A DNA stretch of 64,000 nucleotides from CBDBND01 sp965262665 (GCA_965262665.1 CBDHFR010000003.1:62001-126000); one strand, 5' to 3'. Shown: positions 42,590-51,597, numbered from the stretch's first letter. Program-made: numbers and translations. The notes: generated by a model from the letters alone, not told the origin.

Positions 42590-43697
42590 AGGTATCTTCC
42601 TTTATCATCTCCAGCGTGCCGTCGGCGTGGCGGGTATAAATCGTGGGCAGGCCGACGCCATTGAAGCGGTGCGCCTTCGACAGGGTGTAGGCCCCCATGT
42701 TGAGGAACGTGATCCTGGAGCCGACGGCGAGCGGTGCATCGAAGGCATACTCGCCGAAGACGTCTCCAGCCAGGCACGTGCACCCGGCCAGCACATAGGG
42801 GTGCACGCCGCCGTCGATGTGGCCCAGGACGTCCGGTTCGAACTGGAACTCGAAGACTTCCGCCATGTGGTTTACGGTGGTGTCTAGGACGGCGACTTGA
42901 ACGCCATCGCTTTCGAAGAGATCGTAAACCGTCGCCTCGATGCTTCCCGCGCGTCGGACCAGGGCCGCACCGGGCTCGATGAAGACGTCGAGGCCGAAGG
43001 TGTCGCGGAAGATCTCTACAGCCTGGAAGAAGTCCGATGTGTCGTCGGCCAAATTGAAAAGGTAGCCGCCCCCCATGTTGATCCAGTCCAAGCTTTCGAG
43101 AAGGTTCGGGATCACGTCCTGGATGCGGCGCGCGGTGGCCAGCAGGCTGGCGAAATCGGTCTCCTCGCAATTATTGTGGAAGTGGAGACCGTTAATCCCC
43201 CGCAAGCGGGCTGGTTCCGCCTCTGCCACCTCGGCCAACTTGGAGATCGGCACGCCGAGTTTGGAATTCTGTCGGCACGGGTCGTAGCGCGGGTCGCGGA
43301 TGAACGAAAGCTCGGGATTAACCCGGATCCCGGCCTGTGTCACCGTCGGCACCTGTTTGCGAAGCAGTTTCCACTGAGACAGCGAATTGAACGTCAGGTA
43401 ATCGAGACGGCCGCCAATCTCGCTGAGCGTTTCTTCCTTGAGCAAGGGACTGACGAGGTGGAGCGGCGTCTCGCTGCCGCACACGCGATCGATCAGTCGC
43501 AGTTCGAACAGCGAACTGCAGCCGAACCCGTCGACATGCCCGGCGATCTTTTCGAGGACCCGCGACAGCGCGCACGCCTTGGGCGAATACAATAGCTTGC
43601 AGGCAGCCTTGTCGGCGATCTTGCGGAGCGCCCTGAGGTCGCGGTTGAGAATATTTTCATCCGTCACGTATGCCGGCGTTTTTATTGTGTTGGCCAA
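42540..43697 (-). CDS. nspC: carboxynorspermidine decarboxylase-like PLP enzyme
   Basis: 385 residues from the TTG at 43697 with GGGGAGG 7 nt upstream; an upstream in-frame extension looks noncoding. It belongs to the alanine-racemase-fold decarboxylases: PLP Lys in LLYSPKACALSRV, GLHFHNNCEE, DWINMGGGYLF, and the C-terminal dimer-site Cys in GCTCLAGDVFGEY, all as in NspC. NspC removes CO2 from carboxy(nor)spermidine in the alternative polyamine pathway. No carboxyspermidine dehydrogenase is present here. The substrate may therefore differ, perhaps a polyamine conjugate made by the next enzyme. Confidence 0.8.
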   Translation of the reverse strand: MANTIKTPAYVTDENILNRDLRALRKIADKAACKLLYSPKACALSRVLEKIAGHVDGFGCSSLFELRLIDRVCGSETPLHLVSPLLKEETLSEIGGRLDYLTFNSLSQWKLLRKQVPTVTQAGIRVNPELSFIRDPRYDPCRQNSKLGVPISKLAEVAEAEPARLRGINGLHFHNNCEETDFASLLATARRIQDVIPNLLESLDWINMGGGYLFNLADDTSDFFQAVEIFRDTFGLDVFIEPGAALVRRAGSIEATVYDLFESDGVQVAVLDTTVNHMAEVFEFQFEPDVLGHIDGGVHPYVLAGCTCLAGDVFGEYAFDAPLAVGSRITFLNMGAYTLSKAHRFNGVGLPTIYTRHADGTLEMIKEDTFDEFARTAGVADIAIA

Positions 43698-43826
43698 GTG
43701 AACGCCTCCCCGAGACGTCCGTTTTCTCCGCTCCCGCGCAGCCGGAAGTTCAAACATTTCATGTGTTTTAACATTGTACTTGCTGTCCCCGACAACGAAA
43801 GATCAAAATACATTTCAGCCGCCCAG

Positions 43827-44987
43827 TCATTCACCGATGACGTGCGGGATGAAGTTGGCATTTTCCGTGGTCACTAGGTCCCGGCCCTCGCGGATGCCGA
43901 GCCCGGCGGCCCCGCCGGCGACCATCCAACAGCCGATCAAGGGGTAGCGGCCGTCGAAGTTGGGTAATGGGTGAAACGCCTGCACGACGAACCCCTCCCC
44001 GCCGTAGGGGCCGTCTTTCCGTACCTCGACATTACCTTCGTGGATGATTTCGACGTTGGCGCCGCGCCGGGACAACAGGGGTTTTCGGACGAAAGTGTCC
44101 GACAGTTCCGCCGCGCGCGCCTCGCCCTCGAAATAGGCCGGCAGCAGATTCGGATGTCCCTCGAACGTCTCCCACAGCAGTGCGAGCAGGCCTTTGTTCG
44201 ACAGCACGGCCTTCCACGGCGGCTCGATGAAACGGACACCGCTCTTGGGCATGTAGCGGCCGAATTCCTCCTCCATCAACCACTCCCAGGGATAGAGCTT
44301 GAACAGGGTCGCGATCACTCGGTCGTCGAGGTCGGTGAAGCGGCCTTCGGCGTCGACGCCGATCTCTTCCATCGACAAGAACGTGGTTTCGACGCCGGCT
44401 TCCTCGGCGACGTCTTCCAGGTATTCGACGGTGCTGCGGTCGTCCTCAATGTCCTTGAGACACGCCATGTGCAGCGTACCATCGAGTGCCAATTCCGAAA
44501 ACGCCTCAAGTAGAAACTCGTGCAGCAGGTTGAACTGATCGCAGCCTTCGGGAACCAGGCCGAGGTCGATCGCCTGCTCCAGCCATTCCCACTGAAATAG
44601 CGACGCGTCGTACAGCGTCGTCGGGGTGTCGGCATTGTATTCCAGGAGCTTCGCCGGCCCGCTGCCTTCGTAGGCGAAGTCAAACCGCCCAAAGAGGTTT
44701 TTCTCTTGGTTCCGCCAACTCTCGGCAACGTAATTCCAATAGGCCTCCGGTATGCGAAGGCGCCGGAACACCGTCTCGTCGGCCACGGCGCGGTTCAAGA
44801 CCTCGAAACAGAGGCTCTCGATTTCCTCCGCGGGGCCCTCCAGGTCGTCCTCGATCTGGCGCAAGGTGAAGCGGTAGTAGGCGGTTTCATCCCAGTAGGG
44901 AACGCCGCCGGCGTCATCGTACGGGTAGCCGTGCGCCAACGCCGATTGCTTCAGGTTGGGCCGTTGGGCAACCGGGACGCGTCGCAT
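43827..44987 (-). CDS. yjfC: glutathionylspermidine synthetase-like ATP-grasp ligase (YgiC/YjfC)
   Basis: 386 residues. The pre-ATP-grasp and ATP-grasp parts match the synthetase domain of glutathionylspermidine synthase: YWDETAYYRFTLRQIEDDLE, WNYVAESWRNQEKNLFGRFD, AKLLEYNADTPTTLYDAS (substrate pocket), FIEPPWKAVLSNKGLLALLW and RKPLLSRRGANVEI (ATP-binding Lys and Arg). It lacks an amidase domain, like YgiC and YjfC. Family enzymes form an amide bond between a peptide carboxylate and an amine such as spermidine. It lies 24 bp downstream of pspA and 129 bp upstream of the nspC-like gene. Confidence 0.87.
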   Translation of the reverse strand: MRRVPVAQRPNLKQSALAHGYPYDDAGGVPYWDETAYYRFTLRQIEDDLEGPAEEIESLCFEVLNRAVADETVFRRLRIPEAYWNYVAESWRNQEKNLFGRFDFAYEGSGPAKLLEYNADTPTTLYDASLFQWEWLEQAIDLGLVPEGCDQFNLLHEFLLEAFSELALDGTLHMACLKDIEDDRSTVEYLEDVAEEAGVETTFLSMEEIGVDAEGRFTDLDDRVIATLFKLYPWEWLMEEEFGRYMPKSGVRFIEPPWKAVLSNKGLLALLWETFEGHPNLLPAYFEGEARAAELSDTFVRKPLLSRRGANVEIIHEGNVEVRKDGPYGGEGFVVQAFHPLPNFDGRYPLIGCWMVAGGAAGLGIREGRDLVTTENANFIPHVIGE

Positions 44988-45011
44988 CGGCCGAACGCGG
45001 GTTTACGGGGT

Positions 45012-45704
45012 TCAGGCGCTGCGCTTGGCTTTGAGCCGGGCCAGCACGTCGCCGCCCTTCGCGCCGCCATCGACGATTCCGGCGGCTTTGAGCTTGTCGT
45101 CGAGACTGACCTCTTCGGTCGAATGGGCGAGTTCGTTGGCGGCCTCGAACTTCGCAGCGCGTTCCGCCTGTTTCGTTTTCAGCCGTTCCAAACTGTCGAC
45201 CGCGCTGCGCATGCTCGAATCGGCGCCAGAGTGGCGTGCCGCGACCGCGGCCTGTGCGCGTTGCACCGTTTCCGTCGCCTTGACCGTGTCGACCTGCTGC
45301 TTGAGCCGTTTCAGGTTGGCCTCGGTTTGAGCGACGGCGCGGCGAAGTTGCGCCTCGCTGTCGGCGAAGGATTTGGCGAGGCCTTCTTCGCCAGCGAATT
45401 CAGCTTCCATCCCGGCGATCTTGCCAGCGATCTCCGTCGCCAGGGTTTCGTCGCCCTTGTCGAGCGCCTGCATTGCGTAACCATCATATTCCTTGATCGA
45501 GGCCTGTAGGGATTCGATTTTCTTGTCGGCGAGCTTGCGCTTGGCGATGATGCCGGTCAGAGCTTCCTTCGAGCGGATGAGTTCGTTGTCGGCGTCGCGG
45601 ATTTCCTGATCGAGGATGCGTAGCGCCTGATTGTCGGCGATCGCCTCGCCGGCCTCATTGACGCCACCGCGGATGGCCGTCGCGACCTTTGCCCAAATAT
45701 TCAA
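45012..45704 (-). CDS. yjfJ: PspA/IM30-family membrane-stress protein (YjfJ)
   Basis: 230 residues from the TTG at 45704, fixed by the AAGGAG site 8 nt upstream and the typical NIWAKVATAIRGGVNEA amphipathic N-terminus. The rest is a long helical coiled coil (LDQEIRDADNELIRSKEALT, LRRAVAQTEANLKRLKQQVD), as in ESCRT-III-like PspA proteins that bind and stabilise damaged inner membrane. The order yjfI-pspA-yjfC is that of the E. coli yjfIJKLMC cluster. Confidence 0.88.
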   Translation of the reverse strand: MNIWAKVATAIRGGVNEAGEAIADNQALRILDQEIRDADNELIRSKEALTGIIAKRKLADKKIESLQASIKEYDGYAMQALDKGDETLATEIAGKIAGMEAEFAGEEGLAKSFADSEAQLRRAVAQTEANLKRLKQQVDTVKATETVQRAQAAVAARHSGADSSMRSAVDSLERLKTKQAERAAKFEAANELAHSTEEVSLDDKLKAAGIVDGGAKGGDVLARLKAKRSA

Positions 45705-45753
45705 CTGCCTTACTCCTTCGTCAGATTCGTTGCGCGCGTTGCGGCGCAATTAT

Positions 45754-46386
45754 TCAAGCGACCTTCTTCAGGTCCGTCTGGTAGGCCTCGGCGACCTGCA
45801 TCGCGTTGTCGGCCAGGGTTTCGATTTCGAATATGACCGATTCCAATATCGAACCCGCGCTGAGCGCACCGAACAGTTCGTAGTAATCCTTTCCGTCGGG
45901 CCCTGTGCCGATGCCAAAGGTCGACAGCGCCAAGAGCTTGTGGGTTTTTAGGATCGTGGCGTTGAATTCGGCGGGGTCCGCCACGTCATCCACGGGCCAA
46001 AGTAGAGTATCAACCAGGATCTGACCGCCGCTGACGCTCATGATGAGGGGCAGATCGCCAAATTCCGTCATGGTGATGAGAATCCCCGGATCGGCGCCTT
46101 CCACAAGTTCGACGATAAAATTGCCGGACGACGCGGGCTCCGATTGAGCCAACGCCGCACATAGGGTCTCTATTGTCCAGTTTTCGTCTTGGCTCATTGT
46201 TCTCTTCCTAACGGTTTTCGGAATGAAGGGAATAATTCCCTCCCTGAGCGCTGCCTGACAGTCGCTGAGGGCCTTGGCGAATTCGGGTGGAATCCAAACC
46301 TCGCGCTTGACGAAGCCCCGCTCGCGCAAGCGCGCACGGTACCGGGACTGATAGTAAGATGACTTTTTAGATGGCATCAGGTTCAA
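45754..46386 (-). CDS. yjfI: YjfI-like protein (DUF2170)
   Basis: 210 residues. The basic N-terminus (SSYYQSRYRARLRERGFVKR) is like that found before the DUF2170 domain (residues 65-200: WTIETLCAALAQ, FIVELVEGADPGILITMTEF, LLALSTFGIG). Function unknown, but the family is nearly always next to pspA-like genes. First gene of the left arm; its start codon is 22 bp from the 18-bp palindrome. Confidence 0.85.
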   Translation of the reverse strand: MNLMPSKKSSYYQSRYRARLRERGFVKREVWIPPEFAKALSDCQAALREGIIPFIPKTVRKRTMSQDENWTIETLCAALAQSEPASSGNFIVELVEGADPGILITMTEFGDLPLIMSVSGGQILVDTLLWPVDDVADPAEFNATILKTHKLLALSTFGIGTGPDGKDYYELFGALSAGSILESVIFEIETLADNAMQVAEAYQTDLKKVA

Positions 46387-46407
46387 ACTTTACCTCTTTA
46401 CACGTCA

Positions 46408-46425
46408 TATATTACATGTAATATA
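46408..46425. promoter_or_regulatory. 18-bp perfect palindrome in the divergent promoter region
   Basis: TATATTACATGTAATATA is its own reverse complement. It lies in the 165-bp region between yjfI and the channel gene and is the only strong dyad there. Probably an operator for a dimeric regulator. No regulator gene is adjacent. Confidence 0.55.
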
Positions 46426-46551
46426 GAATCAAGTGTTTTCTTGGCAAAACGGGAACCGAACCACCGGGAACTGTGCGCCAACATGGGCCTGTGACTAGAT
46501 GCACGCGCGGGTTGGCAACGACAGGCGGGCCGGTTGATTTAGTTGACTTGA

Positions 46552-47622
46552 ATGCGCATCATTCTGTCGAGAGTCGCGAAACGCATCTACTCCAGGATCG
46601 CCGGGCTGAGTTGGGATGCGGTATTCGTCCTCGCGGCCTGCCATTTCGCCATATCTTGGGTCGTGATCGCCCTTACTGGCGGCGAGGAAATAGCTGAGGG
46701 CGGCATATTTTGGTACTTCTACGCTACCACCGCCACCACCGTTGGTTACGGCGACTACTCGCCGACAACTTGGGGGGGGCGACTGGTCACAGTCTTGTGG
46801 GTAATGCCCGGTGGCATCGCGCTGTTTACGACGATCATCGCCAAAGCGGTGCAACAGGGATCCGACCGATGGAGGAAAAGCGTGCGCGGAAAATCAAATT
46901 ACGATAATCTGGCGGATCACATCGTTATTCTCGGCTGGCATGGCTTTCGGACCCAGCGGATGGTCGATCAACTCCGCGGCGATATCGGCGAAAAGGACCG
47001 GGAAATCGTCTTGTGCACGGCCCAGACCCTCGATAACCCGATGCCCGATCAGGTGCTCTTCGTGTGCGGCGACGCGCTCAACACGCCGGACGTGCTGACC
47101 CGCGCCGGTGTGGCTACGGCCGGGTACATTATTGCCCTCGGCCATGACGACAGCGAGACCCTCGCCGCCGCCTTAGGAGCCGCTGCGATCAACCACGACG
47201 CCCATATCGTCGCCTATTTCGACCTCGAGAGTTTCGCCGACCTCCTCAAGGCCCATTGTCCGCACGCGGAATGCAACGTTTCGCTGTCGATCGAGCTCAT
47301 GGTGCGCTCGGCCCAGGACCCCGGTTCGAGCCGCGTCCAGCGCCAGTTGCTGTCGACCCTGGTAGACCCGACCCAATTCAGCCTCAAGGTGCCGAAGGGC
47401 GCCGGCGCGGTGAGTTACGGCGCCCTGTTCGCGACGTTGAAGGAAAACCACGATGCCACCTTGATCGGCGTCGCCGAAAGCGCCTTGGGCGACGACCTCG
47501 TCCTAAACGCGCCGTCGGGTCACCCGGTCGATCCTGGAGCGATTGTCTATTTCCTGGCGGCGCGGCGGATCGAGCCAGGCGAGATCGATTGGCTGGCGCT
47601 AAAGGCAGGATGGCCGACATGA
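46552..47622 (+). CDS. two-helix K+ channel with RCK (TrkA-N) domain
   Basis: 356 residues. Hydrophobic helices at about 20-42 and 78-100 enclose a pore loop with the filter TTVGYGDYSP (residues 62-71). A cytosolic Rossmann RCK domain follows (DHIVILGWHGFRTQRMVDQL, LFVCGDALNTPDVLTRAG, YIIALGHDDSE), then a C-terminal ligand-sensing part. By family it opens on a cytosolic ligand, in E. coli Kef-like systems a glutathione adduct. In this operon a conjugate made by the ATP-grasp enzyme would be an attractive ligand (inference). The stop overlaps the yjfK start. Confidence 0.9.
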   Translation: MRIILSRVAKRIYSRIAGLSWDAVFVLAACHFAISWVVIALTGGEEIAEGGIFWYFYATTATTVGYGDYSPTTWGGRLVTVLWVMPGGIALFTTIIAKAVQQGSDRWRKSVRGKSNYDNLADHIVILGWHGFRTQRMVDQLRGDIGEKDREIVLCTAQTLDNPMPDQVLFVCGDALNTPDVLTRAGVATAGYIIALGHDDSETLAAALGAAAINHDAHIVAYFDLESFADLLKAHCPHAECNVSLSIELMVRSAQDPGSSRVQRQLLSTLVDPTQFSLKVPKGAGAVSYGALFATLKENHDATLIGVAESALGDDLVLNAPSGHPVDPGAIVYFLAARRIEPGEIDWLALKAGWPT

Positions 47623-48311
47623 TCGGCGACAGTATGAAATCGCTCTTTAAGAGCGGTGTGCGCGACATTAAGAACAGGTTTTCCAAAGGCGGCGAGGAGG
47701 ATGAGTTGCCTACGCCGCTGGGCCTACGCATCGGCGCCGCGGTCGATATCGACACTCTGCCGTTGCGCATGCACGCCGACGACCTGTATGTTGAGTTGCC
47801 GGAGGAGACGATCCTGATCGTCGCCCAGGGACTTATCGATCTCGGCGACGACGCGTATGTTCACCGCTATTACGGCGAGGACGACACGATGATCCAGGTC
47901 CTCACGGTCAACGGCGTCGAGGACCAGCATATCGAGGAAGTCACCCTTTTTGTGCCGCACGAAAGTATCTATCCTAGTAGCGGTGGGGAATGGGCGCAAT
48001 GGATCGCAAAGGGCGGCAAGATTGGCGGGCCCACCTACCGATTCGACGACGGCACGGAGTATGAACGAATTTGGTTCGACACGACGCCGGGCCACGCCGA
48101 TCCGGTGGTGTTCACCGAGGAAGTTTACGAAGCTGCTGAAACCGAAGGGGCGGACGTCGTTGTCCAGCAGGTCATGCTGTTCGGTCGCAACCTGGAAGAG
48201 GGAAAAAAGAATGAGTACCTCTTGATCACGGTCGAAGCCTACGAAGGGGAAAAGACGGTGGAACTCATGGTCGGCGTGGACCTCGACCTCCCCACGGTGA
48301 AAGTCATTTGA
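47619..48311 (+). CDS. yjfK: YjfK-like protein (DUF2491)
   Basis: 230 residues from the ATG at 47619, which overlaps the channel stop by 4 bp; an in-frame ATG at 47610 is an alternative. Family features: PTPLGLRIGAAVDIDTLPLR, acidic beta-rich core (VHRYYGEDDTMIQVLTVNG), FDDGTEYERIWFDTTPGHAD and a final TVKVI. Function unknown, cytosolic. Conserved partner of pspA and yjfL-type genes. Confidence 0.87.
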   Translation: MIGDSMKSLFKSGVRDIKNRFSKGGEEDELPTPLGLRIGAAVDIDTLPLRMHADDLYVELPEETILIVAQGLIDLGDDAYVHRYYGEDDTMIQVLTVNGVEDQHIEEVTLFVPHESIYPSSGGEWAQWIAKGGKIGGPTYRFDDGTEYERIWFDTTPGHADPVVFTEEVYEAAETEGADVVVQQVMLFGRNLEEGKKNEYLLITVEAYEGEKTVELMVGVDLDLPTVKVI

Positions 48312-48384
48312 CGGGAAGATCGGAACCGGTGGCCGAATGACCGTCCCCACGAACACCGGCCGAGCGTCCGCGAAGGAGTTTTGA

Positions 48385-48798
48385 ATGATTGAACAACTCA
48401 ACAGAAATTTGACGGATTTGCCGGAATTCCTTGCGTTCTTCGTTGTCGCCGTCCTCATGATGATCGTATTCGTCGCGGTCTATACCAACGTCACCCGGCA
48501 CAGCGAGATCAAGCTGATCAAGGAGAACTCGGTCGCCGCCGCGGTCGCATTTTCAGGCAGCATGATCGGTTTTGCCCTGCCGCTGGCGAGCGCCATGATC
48601 AGTTCACGCACGATCCTCGAAGTGATCATCTGGGGCATGGTCGCGCTGTTAGTGCAGATTGTCGTCTATCTCCTCGTGCGGCTGCCGATGCCGCGGGTAT
48701 CCGAGCGTATCGAGAACAACGAGATCGCCGCTGGCATCTGGCTTGGCGCGTCGTCGCTCGCCGCCGGCATCCTGAATGCCGCCAGCATGACCCCGTAA
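48385..48798 (+). CDS. yjfL: YjfL-like membrane protein (DUF350)
   Basis: 137 residues with four hydrophobic helices (LPEFLAFFVVAVLMMIVFVA, AFSGSMIGFALPLASAMI, IIWGMVALLVQIVVYLLV, AAGIWLGASSLAAGILNAAS) and the DUF350 signature NSVAAAVAFSGSMIGFALPL between helices 1 and 2. Inner-membrane protein of unknown activity. AAGGAG lies upstream of the ATG. Confidence 0.88.
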   Translation: MIEQLNRNLTDLPEFLAFFVVAVLMMIVFVAVYTNVTRHSEIKLIKENSVAAAVAFSGSMIGFALPLASAMISSRTILEVIIWGMVALLVQIVVYLLVRLPMPRVSERIENNEIAAGIWLGASSLAAGILNAASMTP

Positions 48799-48814
48799 GT
48801 AAGGAGTGCGTCCG

Positions 48815-49339
48815 TTGAAACGCTCAATCACATTCAAAATGGTCATGCTCGGGGCGAGCGCACTGACCCTCAGTTCCTGCGGCGAATCAAAAGAAGAAGT
48901 CCTCACTTACCCATCGGTGGAGGCGTGTATCGCCGCCGGAGTACAGGACGTTTCGACGTGCCGCGCCGAATTCGACAAGGCGAAGGCGTTGCAGGACGAG
49001 GTCGCCCCGCGTTACCAGACATCCTCGACGTGCTACGCCGACTTCGGCAACGACCAGTGTTATCGACGGCAAACCTCCAGCGGTTCGTTCTGGTTGCCGT
49101 TCATGGGCGGATATATGTTGGCGCCGCGCGGCTCCTCGGCGGCTATCTACTCGCAGCCGCTCTATCGCCTCAGGAGCGACCCCCGGCAGTTCTACACCAG
49201 CGGCGGCGTCGGGGTCGGCAACGTGTCCCGCGACGGCCGCGCACAGGTTACCAAGTCCCAGGTCAGCCAGCCCCGCGCGCGCGCGCGCGCGGTCGCGAGG
49301 GGTGGTTTCGGCGCCCGGTCGACGAGTTCGGCCAGTTAG
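48815..49339 (+). CDS. yjfM: YjfM-like lipoprotein (DUF1190)
   Basis: 174 residues from the TTG at 48815, with AAGGAG at 48801-48806. A lipobox-like LTLSSC follows a short hydrophobic segment, so it is probably an envelope lipoprotein. DUF1190 features: VEACIAAGVQDVSTCRAEFD with paired Cys, STCYADFGNDQCYRR, WLPFMGGYMLA. The C-terminal region is low-complexity and basic (PRARARAVARGGFGAR), encoded by an alternating CG run. Its end overlaps the convergent rhomboid gene by 4 bp. Confidence 0.87.
   Translation: MKRSITFKMVMLGASALTLSSCGESKEEVLTYPSVEACIAAGVQDVSTCRAEFDKAKALQDEVAPRYQTSSTCYADFGNDQCYRRQTSSGSFWLPFMGGYMLAPRGSSAAIYSQPLYRLRSDPRQFYTSGGVGVGNVSRDGRAQVTKSQVSQPRARARAVARGGFGARSTSSAS
49276..49291. 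repeat. alternating CG run
   Basis: Eight CG dinucleotides in a row inside the yjfM C-terminal coding region. Prone to slippage. Confidence 0.7.
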
Positions 49340-49899
49340 GTGTCCCCGGTCCGGGGCTGGTACTTATGATCCAGACAGGCGACGGCGATGCCGGCGATCA
49401 GGCCGAACAGGTGGCCCTCGAAGGAAACGTAACTTCTAATCGGCAGGATGCCCCACAGGAGGCCGCCGTAGAAGATCATCGTCACGCCCGCAACGGCGAT
49501 GGAGACGAGGCCGCGCTCGAAGTATGCGCGGGCCAGCAAGGCGCCGAAATACCCTAACACCAGACCGCTGGCGCCGACGTGAGGCACGCTACGTGCGAAT
49601 AGCCAGACGAGGACCCCCGACAATAATATGATCCCGACGGTGCTCGCCCAAAACCGCGTTTTGCCGCCGATCAGAGTGAGCGCGCCCAGGACCAGCAGGG
49701 GCACCGTGTTCGAAGCGGCGTGCCACAGTCCGGCGTGAAGGAAGGGCGCAAGCGGGATCCCAATCAGCCCGCTCACCCGCCGCGGCAGGATGCCCCACGA
49801 CGTCAAGCCGTGGCCGAGGAAGAAGTTCACGATCTCCGCGACCCAGATCGCAGCGACGAGGACGATAACCGGAAAAAAGAATTTCTTGATGAACTCCAT
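49336..49899 (-). CDS. rhomboid-family intramembrane serine protease
   Basis: 187 residues with about six membrane helices. The catalytic Ser lies in VGASGLVLGYFGALL and the His in FEGHLFGLIAG; the HAGLWHAASNTVPLL loop is the conserved H(x)WH(x)xxN segment. It cleaves membrane protein substrates within the bilayer. It converges with yjfM and shares its terminator region, so it may belong functionally to the envelope-stress island though transcribed separately. Confidence 0.9.
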   Translation of the reverse strand: MEFIKKFFFPVIVLVAAIWVAEIVNFFLGHGLTSWGILPRRVSGLIGIPLAPFLHAGLWHAASNTVPLLVLGALTLIGGKTRFWASTVGIILLSGVLVWLFARSVPHVGASGLVLGYFGALLARAYFERGLVSIAVAGVTMIFYGGLLWGILPIRSYVSFEGHLFGLIAGIAVACLDHKYQPRTGDT

Positions 49900-50559
49900 C
49901 GAACCGTCGCGCTATTAAGAATTCGACGCTCCCGATTTAGAACCCAAACAAGAAGCCCGCGTCAAGCGCAACTTGACCGTGGTCTGCCCCTAAGTAGATG
50001 AACCACCACTTAATTTATACACTGGCACGGATTAATACCAATGGCCATGAGTGTTGACTCACTTTTGGGCTTTTCAAGTCGTCACGGTTCTGAGTCAAGG
50101 TTGTCAAAGGAGATTTCCGATGCCAGCCAAAGTGACCCTGCGCTCTGATTTTGATGCCCTTCGGCTTCGCCAGTTTGCCAAACGAAGTTCCGATACATGC
50201 CAGACCTGCCGTTTGTTGGCCCTGGCGGCGGTGTATGACGGGATGAGCCGTGGGGAAGCTGCGAAAGTCGGCGGGATGGATCGCCAGACTTTGCGTGATT
50301 GGGTTCATCGGTTCAACGATCTGGGTCCCTATGGACTGGTTAATAGTCGAGGCCCAAAGCGCAAGCGCCGCCTCAGCGAAGCGCAGTTGCAGGCGTTGGC
50401 TGAGATTGTGGAGACCGGTCCCGACCCTGAGGTTGATGGTGTTGTACCTCATGCGCCGTATCCCCCAGCCCCGGTCATGCTTTTTTTAGGGAATTATAAC
50501 TTAATATTGACTTTCTGAGCCCCGCCTGTTATACATAAATCATTGAAAGGCAGGGACAA

Positions 50560-51498
50560 ATGGCACATCCAGCCCCCGGAAAATCAGACCGCAAAGGCAT
50601 CACGATGATAGAGCTTTGCGACATGTTCCCCGATGAAGACACAGCCCGTGCATGGTTTGAATCTCGTCTCTGGGCCGATGGCCGTTACTGCCCACACTGT
50701 GGCAGTATAAAGACACACGAAGCCAGTCACAACAACATGCCGTACCGCTGCACCGATTGCCGGGCCTACTTCTCGGTCAAGACCGGCACCGCCATGCACG
50801 ATTCCAGGATTCCCCTGCGGAAATGGGTCTTTGCGATCTACTTGCACCTGACCAGTCTCAAGGGCGTGTCGAGCATGAAACTCCATAGGGATATCGGGGT
50901 ATCCCAGAAAACCGCTTGGTACATGCTCCAGCGTATCCGCCAGGCATGGAGCGCTGGCGCTCTTGAGCAGTTTGTAGGCCCGGTGGAGGTCGATGAAACC
51001 TATCTCGGTGGCAAAGAGACCAACAAGCATGCCAGCAAGAAGCTGAGGGCCGGTCGCGGCACGGTTGGTAAGGCCGCCATTGTGGGCGCAAAGGATCGCA
51101 AGACGAATAAGGTCAAAGCCAAGGTGGTTGGCACGACAGACGCTAAAACTCTGCAAGCCTTTGTCCTGGCTGTCGCGCTGGGTGGGGCCACGGTCTACAC
51201 CGACGATGCGGGCGCATACAAAGGCATGAAGGGCGTCGAACACCAGAGCGTCAAACATAGCGTAGGCGAGTACGTCTCAGGGATGGCGAGCACCCAAGGT
51301 ATTGAGTCCTTTTGGGCCATGCTGAAACGGGCGCACAAAGGCACGTATCACAAGATGAGCGCCAAGCACTTACAGCGGTACGTCAACGAGTTCTCAGGCC
51401 GCCACAACGTGCGCGGACTGGATACCGCCGACCAAATGAACCGCGTTGCCCACGGCTTGGCCGGGAAGCGGTTGAGCTACAAGGACCTGACCGCCTGA
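50560..51498 (+). CDS. IS1595-family transposase
   Basis: 312 residues. An N-terminal zinc ribbon (CPHCGS ... CTDC, residues 45-70) is followed by a helix-turn-helix (LKGVSSMKLHRDIGVSQKTA) and the DDE-type ISXO2 domain: EVDETYLGGKETNKH, VYTDDAGAYKGM and SFWAMLKRAHKGTYHKM. The basic KETNKH insertion is typical of the ISNwi1-like group. GGCAGGGAC precedes the ATG. Intact, so the element could still move. Confidence 0.93.
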   Translation: MAHPAPGKSDRKGITMIELCDMFPDEDTARAWFESRLWADGRYCPHCGSIKTHEASHNNMPYRCTDCRAYFSVKTGTAMHDSRIPLRKWVFAIYLHLTSLKGVSSMKLHRDIGVSQKTAWYMLQRIRQAWSAGALEQFVGPVEVDETYLGGKETNKHASKKLRAGRGTVGKAAIVGAKDRKTNKVKAKVVGTTDAKTLQAFVLAVALGGATVYTDDAGAYKGMKGVEHQSVKHSVGEYVSGMASTQGIESFWAMLKRAHKGTYHKMSAKHLQRYVNEFSGRHNVRGLDTADQMNRVAHGLAGKRLSYKDLTA

Positions 51499-51571
51499 AC
51501 GAGAGCCGGTCAACCGGCCACCCCTCTCCAGATCAGCTTGATTTTACCGTGGCGAATGTATAGATTTCCTG

Positions 51572-51585
51572 GGTGCTTACAGGCA
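51572..51585 (+). repeat. 14-bp direct repeat, left copy
   Basis: GGTGCTTACAGGCA, 12 bp before the passenger gene. The identical right copy is at 52157-52170, 14 bp past the tRNA-like gene; together they frame a 599-bp cassette. Confidence 0.85.
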
Positions 51586-51597
51586 GGAGAATCCAAG

